Assembly: GCA_002359095.1 (NCBI GenBank)
Contig: DEQD01000038.1
Span: 1-64,000 of the forward strand
Source: Caryophanales bacterium UBA3375
GTDB taxonomy: Bacteria; Bacillota_I; Bacilli_A; UBA3375
Reading direction: 5' to 3'
Length of the DNA stretch: 64,000 nt
How positions within the stretch are numbered: the first letter of the stretch is position 1; every line of letters begins with the position of its first letter. A model generated the notes under the pieces. The model was given only the letters and a program-made list of their open reading frames with translations, did not search any database and had not been told where the DNA came from. Positions 18,170 through 26,793 of the stretch are shown here, piece by piece. The translations under genes and the position numbers were made by a program.

Positions 18170-19777
18170 ATGAATAAATTAAATGCTAATAAATATCGTG
18201 AAATGTTATTATACGGAGGAGAAATTTTAAATGCTAAAAAGGAAGAGATTAATGCACTTAATGTTTTCCCTGTACCTGATGGTGATACCGGTTCTAATAT
18301 GAATATGACAACACAATCAGGAGTACAAGCAATTAGTAATATTAATCCAACTAGTATTGGTGAAGTTGCTAAAGTATTTTCTAAAGGATTATTAATGGGA
18401 GCTCGTGGTAATAGTGGAGTTATCTTATCTCAATTCTTTAGAGGTATTGCTGAAGGTTTAGAAGGAAAAGAAGAAATTAGTGTACAAGAGTTCCATCAAG
18501 CATTAGAATCAGGAGTTAAACGTGCTTATGGAAGTATTATTAAAGTCGTTGAAGGTACTATTTTAACTGTAGTTCGAGAAATGACCGAAAATACTACTGA
18601 CTTTAACATGGATTTTGAAGATTACTTCCAAGCATTATATGATAATGCAAAAACATCACTTGATAATACACCAGAATTACTTCCAGTGCTTAAAGAAGTA
18701 GGAGTAGTGGATAGTGGGGGAGCTGGTTTCTTAGCTATTTTAGAAGGAATGTTAGCTAACCTTAAAGGTGAAGAAATTGAAATTAAAGAAAACTTTGAAT
18801 TATTCCGTCAAACTGAAGAACATCCAATGAATCCAGAAGATATCGTATTTGGATACTGTACTGAGATGTTAATTAGATTAAATGATAAAAATGATGAAGA
18901 TAAATTAAATGAAATTAGATCAACATTAGAAACATTTGGTGATTCAATTGTTTGTATTATTGATGATGGAATCTTAAAAGTTCACGTTCATACTGAAACA
19001 CCAACTAAAGTGTTTGAATATGGACAAACATTTGGAGACTTTATCTTCATTAAATCAGAAAATATGCGTATTCAAGCAGAAGATGCCATTAAGTTGGAAG
19101 AATCAAGAAGAAAAGAACTAGGGTTAGTAGCAGTAGCTAGTTCACAAGAAATGGGAGATTTATTTAGAAGTTATTGTGATGATATTAATATCATTTCAGG
19201 TGGACAAACACTAAACCCTTCAACAGAAGATATTTTAACTGCAATTAAAGCTTGTAATGCTAAAGATGTTATTTTATTTCCTAATAACTCAAATATTATT
19301 ATGGCATCAGAAGCAGCAGTAGATTTAATTGATAATGTTAATGTGCACATTATTAAAACTAAACATATGACTCAAGCGTTAGAATGTTTAATGTCATTTA
19401 ATGTTGATGCTAGTGTTGAAGAAAATGTTGAAAATATGAATAACATTATTAGTAATATGATTAATATTGAAATTACTAATGCTATTAAAGATACTAGTAT
19501 TAATGGAATTGAAATTAAAAACAATGACTTTATGTTAATTGTTGATGGAGATATAGCATTTAGTAATGCCAGTATTGAAGAAACTCTAAAAACTGCTATG
19601 GATTATTTAATTACTAAAGAAAGTGATTTAATTACCTTCTTAGTTGGAGCAGATGGAGATGTTAATTTAGCTAACAAAATGGTTGAATTTGTTGAAGAAA
19701 AATCACCATTTATTGAAGTAGAAATCATGGATACAAACCAACCAATTTATAGTTATTTAATTTCAGGAATCAAATAA
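18170..19777 (+). CDS. fakA: Fatty acid kinase FakA (DAK2-domain, YloV)
   Basis: Phosphorylates FakB-bound fatty acids so that exogenous fatty acids can enter phospholipid synthesis. 535 aa. The N-terminal DAK2/DhaL ATP-binding domain has PVPDGDTGSNM (Asp ligands for Mg, about residues 31-42) and ARGNSGVILSQFFRG (about 80). The central and C-terminal FakB-interacting region (DUF1949-like, EDD fold) is complete. No FakB gene is in the window. A terminator overlaps its stop codon. Confidence 0.94.
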   Translation: MNKLNANKYREMLLYGGEILNAKKEEINALNVFPVPDGDTGSNMNMTTQSGVQAISNINPTSIGEVAKVFSKGLLMGARGNSGVILSQFFRGIAEGLEGKEEISVQEFHQALESGVKRAYGSIIKVVEGTILTVVREMTENTTDFNMDFEDYFQALYDNAKTSLDNTPELLPVLKEVGVVDSGGAGFLAILEGMLANLKGEEIEIKENFELFRQTEEHPMNPEDIVFGYCTEMLIRLNDKNDEDKLNEIRSTLETFGDSIVCIIDDGILKVHVHTETPTKVFEYGQTFGDFIFIKSENMRIQAEDAIKLEESRRKELGLVAVASSQEMGDLFRSYCDDINIISGGQTLNPSTEDILTAIKACNAKDVILFPNNSNIIMASEAAVDLIDNVNVHIIKTKHMTQALECLMSFNVDASVEENVENMNNIISNMINIEITNAIKDTSINGIEIKNNDFMLIVDGDIAFSNASIEETLKTAMDYLITKESDLITFLVGADGDVNLANKMVEFVEEKSPFIEVEIMDTNQPIYSYLISGIK

Positions 19778-19803
19778 GATATTTAATAATATCTTATTTT
19801 TCT
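19772..19803 (+). terminator. Terminator of yloU-fakA
   Basis: An 11-bp stem (aaataagatat / atatcttattt) with a 6-nt loop at 19783-19788, then TTTT. It begins inside the last fakA codons and ends 8 nt before the next ATG. Confidence 0.8.
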
Positions 19804-19810
19804 TATTATA

Positions 19811-20533
19811 ATGAAGTTTAAAATAGCATGGTTGTATTATGATATTCTAAATTTATATGGTGATAGTGGGAATATCTTAGTATTAGAAAAAATATTAAAA
19901 GATAACAATATTGATTATGTTGTTGACAAATTGACCCTAAATGATAATTATGATTTAAGTAATTATGATCTATTATTTATTGGTGGAGGAAGTGATTTAG
20001 CTCAACAACTAATTTATCAAGATTTAATTAGTAAAAAAGAACAAATTATTAAATTAATGGAAAATAATGGATTTATTCTAACTGTTTGTGGAGGATACCA
20101 ATTATTTGGTAAAGAATATATTGATGCAAACAATAATGTTATTACAGGACTTGGTATATTTGATTATACTACCAAAGCTGGAAATAAACGTTTAAATGAT
20201 AATATTTATATTAAAGCCCAGTTAAGTAAAGAAGTATTTGATATTGTTGGTTATGAAAATCATGGAGGTAATACCTTTGGTGTTAGTACTCCACTAGGGC
20301 AAGTTCTTAGTGGTTATGGTAACAATGAAGTAGATAAAACCGAAGGTTTTATTGCTAACAACTTTATTGGTACATATATCCATGGACCGTTATTACCTAA
20401 AAATCCTGAAATAGCAAAATATATAATTACAAAAGTATTTAAAGATAAATATAATCAAGATATTGATTTAAAAATTACTTCTAAATATTATCAGTTAGCT
20501 AAAGAAGTAATGAAAAAACGTTTAACTAAATAG
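19811..20533 (+). CDS. gatD: GatD-like type 1 glutamine amidotransferase (lipid II isoglutaminyl synthase)
   Basis: 240 aa, CobB/CobQ-type GATase. The N-terminus IAWLYYDILNLYGDSGN is the family hallmark. The nucleophile is in VCGGYQLFG (Cys about 94) and the catalytic His in GTYIHGPLLP (about 190). GatD supplies ammonia to MurT to amidate D-Glu in lipid II. murT, normally adjacent, is not in the window. No SD precedes the ATG, which starts right behind a terminator; TATAAT overlaps the start codon (19807-19812). Expression is therefore odd. Family sure; partner and expression uncertain. Confidence 0.85.
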   Translation: MKFKIAWLYYDILNLYGDSGNILVLEKILKDNNIDYVVDKLTLNDNYDLSNYDLLFIGGGSDLAQQLIYQDLISKKEQIIKLMENNGFILTVCGGYQLFGKEYIDANNNVITGLGIFDYTTKAGNKRLNDNIYIKAQLSKEVFDIVGYENHGGNTFGVSTPLGQVLSGYGNNEVDKTEGFIANNFIGTYIHGPLLPKNPEIAKYIITKVFKDKYNQDIDLKITSKYYQLAKEVMKKRLTK

Positions 20534-20541
20534 GAGATATT

Positions 20542-21849
20542 ATGTTAGATATGTTTGGTAAAAAGATTCAATCTAAATTAGATGATTTAGGAAGAAAGAA
20601 AACATTAACACAAGAAGATTTAAAATCAGAATTAAGAGAGATTAGAAGAATATTAGTAGAAGCAGATGTTAACTATAAAGTAGCTAAAGATTTTTGTAAA
20701 GAAATACAAGAAGAAGCAGTAGATACTAATATTTTAGTTGGTCTTAATCCTGGTGAACAAATAGTTAAGTTAGTTCGTGATAAGATGGTTGATTTCTTAT
20801 CAGGAGATAATACATTAGATATAAAAAAAGGTGATATCTTAATGATGGTAGGGCTACAAGGTAGTGGTAAAACAACTACTACTGGTAAGTTAGCTCATTT
20901 ATTAAGTAAAAAACAGGGATTTAAACCATTACTAATTGCTTGTGATGTGTATCGACCAGCAGCCATTGATCAATTATACCAAGTAGGTAAACAATTAGGA
21001 ATTGAAGTATATTCTGAAGATAGTAAAGATGTAGTCAGTATTGCTAATAATGGGATTAAATACGCTAAAGATAATGGTTTTGATTTAGTTATTATCGATA
21101 CTGCTGGACGTACACATATTGATACACAAATGATGGAAGAAATTAAAAACTTAGAAGCAAGTGTAAATCCAACATATACTTTACTCGTTATTGATGGAAC
21201 AATTGGACAAATTGCTGTTGATATTGCTAATGATTTTAATAGTTATGTTAATGTTAATGGGTTAATCTTTACAAAAATGGATAGTGATACTCGTGGGGGA
21301 GCTATTTTATCTGTAAAAAAAGCAACTAACATTGATATTAAATACCTAGGGGTTAGCGAAAAAATGAATGGAATTGAAAGTTTTGATGCTAATCGTGTTG
21401 TAGGACGTATTCTTGGTGAAGGGGATGTAATTGGTCTTATTGAAAAAGCAGAAGAATATGCTCAAGATCATGACCTAGAAGCAGATGCAGAACGTATTTT
21501 AGAAGGTAAGTTTGATATGAATGACTACCTTAAACAAATTAAGATGATGAAAAAAATGGGTGGTTTTACTAATCTATTAAAAATGATTCCAGGAATGAAT
21601 AAAATTGATACTTCAATGATTGATGAAAAAGAATTTGTTAAAATTCAAGCAATCATTGAATCAATGACACCAAAAGAAAGAACTAAACCAGCTATTATTA
21701 ATGGTAGTAGAAGAAAAAGAATAGCTAATGGTAGTGGATGTCGAGTTCAAGATGTTAATAAGTTATTAAAAAACTATGAACAAACTAAAAAAATGATGAA
21801 ACAAATGAAAAATATGGATATGAATAAACTAGGTAAAATGTTTAAGTAG
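20542..21849 (+). CDS. ffh: Signal recognition particle protein Ffh
   Basis: The SRP54 GTPase that targets membrane proteins to FtsY and SecYEG. 435 aa. The N domain occupies about residues 1-95. G motifs are GLQGSGKTTTTGKL (G1, about 105), DTAGRTHID (about 188) and TKMDSDTRGG (about 245). The M domain has RIANGSGCRVQDVNKLLK and a Met-rich C-terminus (MKQMKNMDMNKLGKM). SD aggag 20532-20536. The ylxM homolog common upstream in Firmicutes is absent; the chorismate mutase follows after 3 nt. Confidence 0.98.
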   Translation: MLDMFGKKIQSKLDDLGRKKTLTQEDLKSELREIRRILVEADVNYKVAKDFCKEIQEEAVDTNILVGLNPGEQIVKLVRDKMVDFLSGDNTLDIKKGDILMMVGLQGSGKTTTTGKLAHLLSKKQGFKPLLIACDVYRPAAIDQLYQVGKQLGIEVYSEDSKDVVSIANNGIKYAKDNGFDLVIIDTAGRTHIDTQMMEEIKNLEASVNPTYTLLVIDGTIGQIAVDIANDFNSYVNVNGLIFTKMDSDTRGGAILSVKKATNIDIKYLGVSEKMNGIESFDANRVVGRILGEGDVIGLIEKAEEYAQDHDLEADAERILEGKFDMNDYLKQIKMMKKMGGFTNLLKMIPGMNKIDTSMIDEKEFVKIQAIIESMTPKERTKPAIINGSRRKRIANGSGCRVQDVNKLLKNYEQTKKMMKQMKNMDMNKLGKMFK

Positions 21850-21852
21850 GAA

Positions 21853-22095
21853 ATGATGAAAGATAAAAGAAAACAAATAGATGCTATTGATGACAAAATC
21901 ATGAAGTTATTAGAACAACGTTTTGAAATAGTTGAAGCGATTAAAGCATATAAACAAGCTAATAACATTAGTGTGGTTGATAATAGTCGTGAAGAGTTTA
22001 TTTATAATAAAACTAATAACTATAATTATCAACCACAAATTAAAACGATTTATCAAACAATAATTAAAGAAAGTTGTAGGATGCAAGATGAGTAA
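21853..22095 (+). CDS. aroQ: Chorismate mutase, AroQ class (stand-alone)
   Basis: 80 aa, short all-helical AroQ type. It converts chorismate to prephenate for Tyr/Phe synthesis. Characteristic residues are RKQIDAIDDKIMKLLEQRFEI with the Arg and Lys pattern, then VDNSREEFI. Two ATGs (21853, 21856) compete; aggaa at 21848-21852 suits the second better. It overlaps aroE-aroK by 8 nt, so the two form a coupled aromatic cassette behind ffh. Confidence 0.85.
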   Translation: MMKDKRKQIDAIDDKIMKLLEQRFEIVEAIKAYKQANNISVVDNSREEFIYNKTNNYNYQPQIKTIYQTIIKESCRMQDE

Positions 22096-23287
22096 TTCGA
22101 AAAGAAAATACGGATTACTAGGTAAAAACATTAGTTATAGTTTATCACCATTTATATTTAATACTTTAGCTAAATATTATAATATAGAAGATCAAGTAGA
22201 ATATGAAATCATTGATGTAGAGAATTTTAGTGATTTTGATAAAACTAAATATAATGGAATTAATGTAACAACTCCATATAAACATGAAGCTAGTAGTTTA
22301 TATACAAATACTGATATAAACTATCTAGCAGGTGGATATGCTAATTGTATAGATTTAGATAACGATTGTGGATATAATACAGATTATGATGGATTAGAAT
22401 ATGTATTATATAAACAATTAGGAATTGATATGTTTAATATTAAACGTATAGTAATAGTAGGAAGTGGAGCTACTTCTAAACTAGTTAAAGGGATGTTTAT
22501 CACAACTCCTGAGTGTGAGTTTGATGTTGTGCAAACATCTAGAAAAGCACCACTACCTGATAGTGAGATATATGGAGATCTATTAATTAATACAACCTTA
22601 TGTGGACAAGGCAAATTAGAAGACGTATGTCCAATTAACTCTAAGTTAGTAAAAAACTTTAAATATATCGTGGATTTGAATTATAATCCTGATGTAAATC
22701 CATTAATGTTAGCTGCTAAATATTATAATATTAAACATGCTAATGGTATTTATATGTTACTTATCCAAGCCCTTAGAAGTTTTTTGTATTGGAATAAGAT
22801 AGTAGACCCTAATTGGGAAGAAACACTAGCTTATTTAAAAAAAGAAGTGGATAATTATCGATTTAAAGCCAAAAAATGCTTCATAGGAGCCTCATATAGC
22901 GGTAAAACAACTATAGTTGATAATTTAATCAACTCTGTTGATTTGGACGCTTATATCGCAAAATATGAAGAAAAACAGGTATCTGAGATAATAAACGATG
23001 ATGGAATAGAACATTTTAGGACTTTAGAGACTAAATATCTACAAAAAATAGTAGATGAAGGGTATGATAATATCGCTTTAGGTGGGGGAACTGTATTAGA
23101 TTATAAAAACTTATATATATTAAGAAACTATCAAATTATCTGGCTTAATCCAGATATTAATACATTACTTGAAAGATATCATAATGATACTAATAAAGAA
23201 TCTAGACCATTAATTAAATGTGATGATGATTTAATTAATCTATATAATGAACGTAAAATATATTATCAAAACTGGGAAACTAAATAA
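22088..23287 (+). CDS. aroE-aroK: Fused shikimate dehydrogenase-shikimate kinase
   Basis: 399 aa, two enzymes in one chain. Residues 1 to about 255 are AroE: ISYSLSP (shikimate binding), GINVTTPYKH with the catalytic Lys (about 66), NTDYDG, and the NADP-binding GSGATSK (about 127). Residues about 257-399 are a compact shikimate kinase: P-loop GASYSGKTT (about 264-272), LDAYI, GGGT (about 334) and RPLI (lid Arg). Consecutive pathway steps are joined, allowing handover of shikimate. The P-loop is GASYSGKTT, not the usual GxxGxGKS/T, so kinase activity is likely but less sure. SD aggat. It ends the plus-strand block. Confidence 0.88.
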   Translation: MSNSKRKYGLLGKNISYSLSPFIFNTLAKYYNIEDQVEYEIIDVENFSDFDKTKYNGINVTTPYKHEASSLYTNTDINYLAGGYANCIDLDNDCGYNTDYDGLEYVLYKQLGIDMFNIKRIVIVGSGATSKLVKGMFITTPECEFDVVQTSRKAPLPDSEIYGDLLINTTLCGQGKLEDVCPINSKLVKNFKYIVDLNYNPDVNPLMLAAKYYNIKHANGIYMLLIQALRSFLYWNKIVDPNWEETLAYLKKEVDNYRFKAKKCFIGASYSGKTTIVDNLINSVDLDAYIAKYEEKQVSEIINDDGIEHFRTLETKYLQKIVDEGYDNIALGGGTVLDYKNLYILRNYQIIWLNPDINTLLERYHNDTNKESRPLIKCDDDLINLYNERKIYYQNWETK

Positions 23288-23299
23288 AATAGTAATAAG

Positions 23300-23323
23300 A
23301 TACTGGTAAAACCAGTATTTTTT
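23300..23323 (+). terminator. Terminator after aroE-aroK
   Basis: An 8-bp stem (atactggt / accagtat) with an AAA loop and a T6 run, at the junction between the plus-strand and minus-strand gene blocks. Confidence 0.8.
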
Positions 23324-23470
23324 ATATATAAATATATTTAATATATAACTTCCGATAATATATATTATGTAAACCAATATACAAATAACTTTATTATAAC
23401 TATATATTTGATAAATATTAATTAATGTATCCTTTTGATAAGTAATTATTAACAACTTATTACTATTTTA

Positions 23471-24091
23471 TTAATTTTGATAGTTAAAACTATATATAAT
23501 CATTAACCAACCATTATTCAAGGTTATCTTAATATCATTTTTATTAACAAATTCATTACTAATACCATTAAAATTACTATTAATAATATCTATATTATCT
23601 ACATTATATTTAGCATTATTTATACTAAGACCTTTAATATCACCAATATTAAATATAGATATATAATCACAATTATCTATATATTTAATATCTATATTAC
23701 TATCTGTATACATTATTAGGTTATTTTTAGTTATTAATTTAACTTTATTGTGTTTAAAATTAACTAAATTAGCATAAAAATGTTCAATTCTAATATCATC
23801 CATGATCCCAATTACATAGATATTATCGATATTATCATAGTTATCTAATATATAATTTAGTGCTAATTGACCATCTGTTAAGTCTTTATTTGTACAAAAC
23901 TTAATAACATTATAATTATCAAGTTCACTTGATGAATCACAATCACCTAAAACTACCTTAGGTTCTAAATTATATTTTTTTAGGTGATTGATTCCTCCAT
24001 CAGCACAAATCCATGTATCAATACTTAATTTACTTGATAATATATTTAAATCAATATCATTTTTACCGTTTAAACTTAGTCCTATATTCAT
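23471..24091 (-). CDS. thiN: Thiamine pyrophosphokinase
   Basis: Converts thiamine to ThDP, the cofactor of dxs in this window. 206 aa. Motifs are ICADGGINHL (about residues 26-35), VVLGDCDSS (GDFDS motif, about 45-53) and DLTDGQLALNY (about 69). The start at 24091 was chosen because AAGGA precedes it by six bases; the longer frame to 24121 has none. The sequence is very Asn/Ile/Asp-rich. It stands alone between a convergent neighbour and the adhesin terminator. Confidence 0.85.
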   Translation of the reverse strand: MNIGLSLNGKNDIDLNILSSKLSIDTWICADGGINHLKKYNLEPKVVLGDCDSSSELDNYNVIKFCTNKDLTDGQLALNYILDNYDNIDNIYVIGIMDDIRIEHFYANLVNFKHNKVKLITKNNLIMYTDSNIDIKYIDNCDYISIFNIGDIKGLSINNAKYNVDNIDIINSNFNGISNEFVNKNDIKITLNNGWLMIIYSFNYQN

Positions 24092-24120
24092 ATTTATCCT
24101 TATATCTATATTATATAACA

Positions 24121-24146
24121 ATAAAAAAGGTGCTTTGCACCTTTTT
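24121..24146 (-). terminator. Terminator of the thioester adhesin gene
   Basis: A 10-bp stem (aaaaaggtgc / gcaccttttt) with a TTT loop immediately behind the stop codon. The minus strand reads into a T-run; the symmetric plus strand also ends in T5. Confidence 0.85.
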
Positions 24147-24147
24147 A

Positions 24148-25911
24148 TTAGTTTTTAATCCGATATAGATAAATCATACCTACACATATTAAGATAAATA
24201 AAATATCTTCAAGTACTTGACCAATACCAGTATTAACAAATGAATCTGGTTGTCCTGATTCTGGTATAGACTTAGAATCAATTAAACTATGCTTTTCATT
24301 AATCTTTTCATTTACTACATCAAATACTTGTTTTTCTTGATAATTGTCTTCATTAATACTAAAGTTTATATTTTCTTCATTTACAATATAACCTTCTTTT
24401 CCTTTCGTTTCTTTTAATATGTAATTACCATATTTAATATCATCAAAATTAATAACTCCTTCTTTATCACTAATACCTTTAACTACATCTACTTCATCTT
24501 CATCTATCTGTTGATTGTTATTTGTATCTTCATAAATACTAAATTCAACATCACTTAAAGGATTATTATCTTGATCGATTTTATTAACAATGATATCGCC
24601 TTTAATCTCTTTATTAATAATTGGTTGATTATTATTTAACATATAAGTTAAGTTATCAACTTCTAATCTTATATATTCTTCGTATCCTTGATTAATATAA
24701 CCTTCTTTTGATTTTGTTTCTTTTACGATATAGTTACCTAAAGGTAGAGTATTAAAACTAATCTCACCTTGATCATTAGTATTAATTGTTGATACTAATT
24801 TATCTGTTTCATCAATAACTTGATTATCATTAGTATCAGCATATAAACTAAATTCAACACCACTTAAAGGATTATTATTTTCATCAGTTTTAATCCCTTT
24901 AATATGAGCTTGATTAGTTTTAATACTAAAGCTATAATCACTACCTGTTGGTTGATTAATCATTGCATCTTGATAACTAGTACTATTAATAAATTCAGCT
25001 TGTTTAAAACTATGCGTATTTGATGTTAATCCTTGTTTGAATATTGAATCAATTGTAATTGGTTCAATAATAGGATTATCACTTGTTACTTTTAATTTAT
25101 TATCTTCTAAATTAAAAGTAATACCATTTAAGCTAACTCCATTAATTTGTTGGTAGTATTTGTTAATAACGTTGTTATTATCTACAATACTACCAACATA
25201 AACGTCTTGTTCAAAATCATAATTTAATGTTAATTCTTGATTGTTAAAACTAGGTGTTTGTCCTAGTTCATTAGCAACTGCATTTACATGATTAATGTAG
25301 TCATTAATATCTGCTGGTTGGAAGATATCAAATTCTGAACTTAAAGTTTGGTGGATTAGCATTTGCCCTGCAATTGCAAATCTCTCATTACCTGTGCTTA
25401 ATGCTAAATCCTGAGCGGCATTAGCTATTAAACTAATTCTATTTTTATCTTCATCACTTAAACTATTCCATCTACTTGATACTCCACCGCTACTTGGTCC
25501 TATTTTTAAACTACTCGGTTCTATACAAAACATTATTTTATTAATGTTTTTATTATATAAAAAGTATCCGTAGTTTCTCGTACTAACATTAGTATGTTTA
25601 TCTAATGAATAATACATATAGTTTTTAGAATATACAAACATAACATTACCACGTTCGATTAAAATCAAATCATTAGCTTTTGAGTTCATGATTTGGTCTA
25701 AACTGCTAAGTATAGTTGTCGGATCATTATATTCTAATTCCATTCCGTCTATTTTTACAAATCCATCATGTATTTGTACTGCTACTTCTTTTCCGTTAAC
25801 GTTAATAGTTTGTGTGTTTTGGATTTTCTCACTAGCACCTTGATAAAAATAAGGTGCTAGTGCTACTACAAACATTAACATTACTAATACTTTGTTAAAT
25901 ATGTTTTTCAT
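24148..25911 (-). CDS. Thioester-domain surface adhesin with two CnaB/EF-hand domains and sortase-like anchor
   Basis: 587 aa, cell surface. The signal peptide is residues 1 to about 25 (KVLVMLMFVVALAPYFYQGAS). A thioester domain covers about 40-195: Cys129 in MFCIEP and Gln183 in AGQMLIHQ are the expected covalent Cys-Gln pair, which lets such adhesins bond to host amines. A linker domain (220-330) follows. Two CnaB domains (336-430 and 437-535) each have the isopeptide Lys region and KET (Glu398, Glu501). Each also carries an EF-hand-like loop, DTNDNQVIDETD (359-370) and DTNNNQQIDEDE (462-473). IPESG (549-553) resembles LPxTG, followed by a membrane helix (565-583) and YRIKN. Start chosen at SD AAGGAG. 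Its upstream element is shared with comG. Confidence 0.88.
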   Translation of the reverse strand: MKNIFNKVLVMLMFVVALAPYFYQGASEKIQNTQTINVNGKEVAVQIHDGFVKIDGMELEYNDPTTILSSLDQIMNSKANDLILIERGNVMFVYSKNYMYYSLDKHTNVSTRNYGYFLYNKNINKIMFCIEPSSLKIGPSSGGVSSRWNSLSDEDKNRISLIANAAQDLALSTGNERFAIAGQMLIHQTLSSEFDIFQPADINDYINHVNAVANELGQTPSFNNQELTLNYDFEQDVYVGSIVDNNNVINKYYQQINGVSLNGITFNLEDNKLKVTSDNPIIEPITIDSIFKQGLTSNTHSFKQAEFINSTSYQDAMINQPTGSDYSFSIKTNQAHIKGIKTDENNNPLSGVEFSLYADTNDNQVIDETDKLVSTINTNDQGEISFNTLPLGNYIVKETKSKEGYINQGYEEYIRLEVDNLTYMLNNNQPIINKEIKGDIIVNKIDQDNNPLSDVEFSIYEDTNNNQQIDEDEVDVVKGISDKEGVINFDDIKYGNYILKETKGKEGYIVNEENINFSINEDNYQEKQVFDVVNEKINEKHSLIDSKSIPESGQPDSFVNTGIGQVLEDILFILICVGMIYLYRIKN

Positions 25912-25915
25912 TTTT

Positions 25916-25987
25916 CTCCTTACACTATTGTTAGACCCATTTTTTATAAAAATATACAAATTAATTTTTAACCAAAATTAACCGAAA
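25916..25987 (-). promoter_or_regulatory. Shared adhesin/comG upstream element, copy A
   Basis: Two blocks identical to those before comGA: 25916-25938 (23 bases, includes the SD) and 25962-25987 (26 bases), separated by 23 bases as in the other copy. On the minus strand the distal block contains GGTTAATTTTGGTTAAAAAT, a GGTTAA direct repeat at 10-bp phasing. The proximal block reads GGGTCTAACAATAGTG, then AAGGAG. There is no TATAAT at the usual place. Conservation of sequence and spacing is direct; joint control is inferred. Confidence 0.75.
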
Positions 25988-26101
25988 TACAAAAAGTATT
26001 TATTTATAATGGTTTTTTACATTTTAAATTTATATATTTAACAAAGTATAGTTGTTAATTTTATAACTATTAATACTTCAATTTTATTAGTTATAAACTA
26101 T

Positions 26102-26129
26102 AAAAAAAGACTAAACTATTGTTTAGTCT
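26102..26129 (-). terminator. Terminator of the frameshifted gene
   Basis: A 9-bp stem (agactaaac / gtttagtct) with a TATT loop and A7, a T-run on the minus strand. It overlaps the stop codon. Nearly the same hairpin recurs at 43777-43807. Confidence 0.7.
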
Positions 26130-26629
26130 CATAATCCAAATATACATGCCAAATTCCATCTTTAAATTCTTGTTTAAATGGAATACACCCTAAATACTCG
26201 TATAAAAAATAATATAGTTGTGTAGAAGATTTAGTATCATATTCAACACACCAAATAAATCTTTTTTCTTCAGTTACTACAATTTCATCTTTATGTTCAT
26301 AATAAGAATGGTATTTTACATTAACTTCTTGATATAAACTATCATCTATTTTCTTTTCTAAAATATACTCTAGAGCATCTTTATATGTATAAAATGTATT
26401 TTGAACTTTTTTCTGATAATATAAAGGCAAGTCATCAAATCTCTGAATTCATAAAATTCATTTTTATCTTTAATATACACACCATCACTATTTTTATATA
26501 AAGAATCACAAAAAATTGGTAACCATGGCTTTTCCTGTTTTAGTTTATCTAAGTCCCAACCTTCATTTTCGTAATTTTTTTAGTTATAAAACACTCTATT
26601 TGATTTTTAAAATCTTCAAATTTAACCAT
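26116..26629 (-). pseudogene. Unrecognised soluble protein, two frameshifts
   Basis: A clear start at 26629 with SD GGAGG opens MVKFEDFKNQIECFITKK. The frame is lost at an A7 run (about 26577-26583) and resumes one frame over as YENEGWDLDKLKQEKPW. It shifts again near 26445, after KDKNEFYEF, to RFDDLPLYYQKK and runs to 26116. Restoring two single-base losses gives one protein of about 170 aa, acidic and Tyr/Lys-rich, without signal or membrane segments. It somewhat resembles small immunity-type proteins, but I do not recognise a family. Slippage at A7 or sequencing error are alternatives to true decay. Confidence 0.6.
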
Positions 26630-26693
26630 ATTTACACCTCCTATTACTAAATTTATTAAATATAGTTATATTTAGCTCTAAATTAGCGTTTTT

Positions 26694-26745
26694 AACGACT
26701 TTTTAGTTCAGTTGGTAAATTTATCATAATTTTTAAAAAGTCGTT
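26694..26745. repeat. 12-bp inverted repeat with 28-nt spacer
   Basis: Arms aacgacttttta (26694-26705) and taaaaagtcgtt (26734-26745) are perfect complements. ttagc and gctaa motifs flank them loosely. The element lies between the frameshifted gene's start and the yjiH end. The long loop does not suit a terminator; it could be a small mobile-element relic or a leader fold. Confidence 0.4.
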
Positions 26746-26753
26746 ATAATGCT

Positions 26754-26779
26754 AAATTTAAAAGGAGTTTGTACTCCTT
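26754..26779 (-). terminator. Terminator of the valS-AI-2E-yjiH operon
   Basis: A 7-bp stem (aaggagt / actcctt), loop TTGT, then TTTTAAATTT on the minus strand. It lies 14 nt after the yjiH stop. Confidence 0.6.
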
Positions 26780-26793
26780 CTTATACTAGGTTA

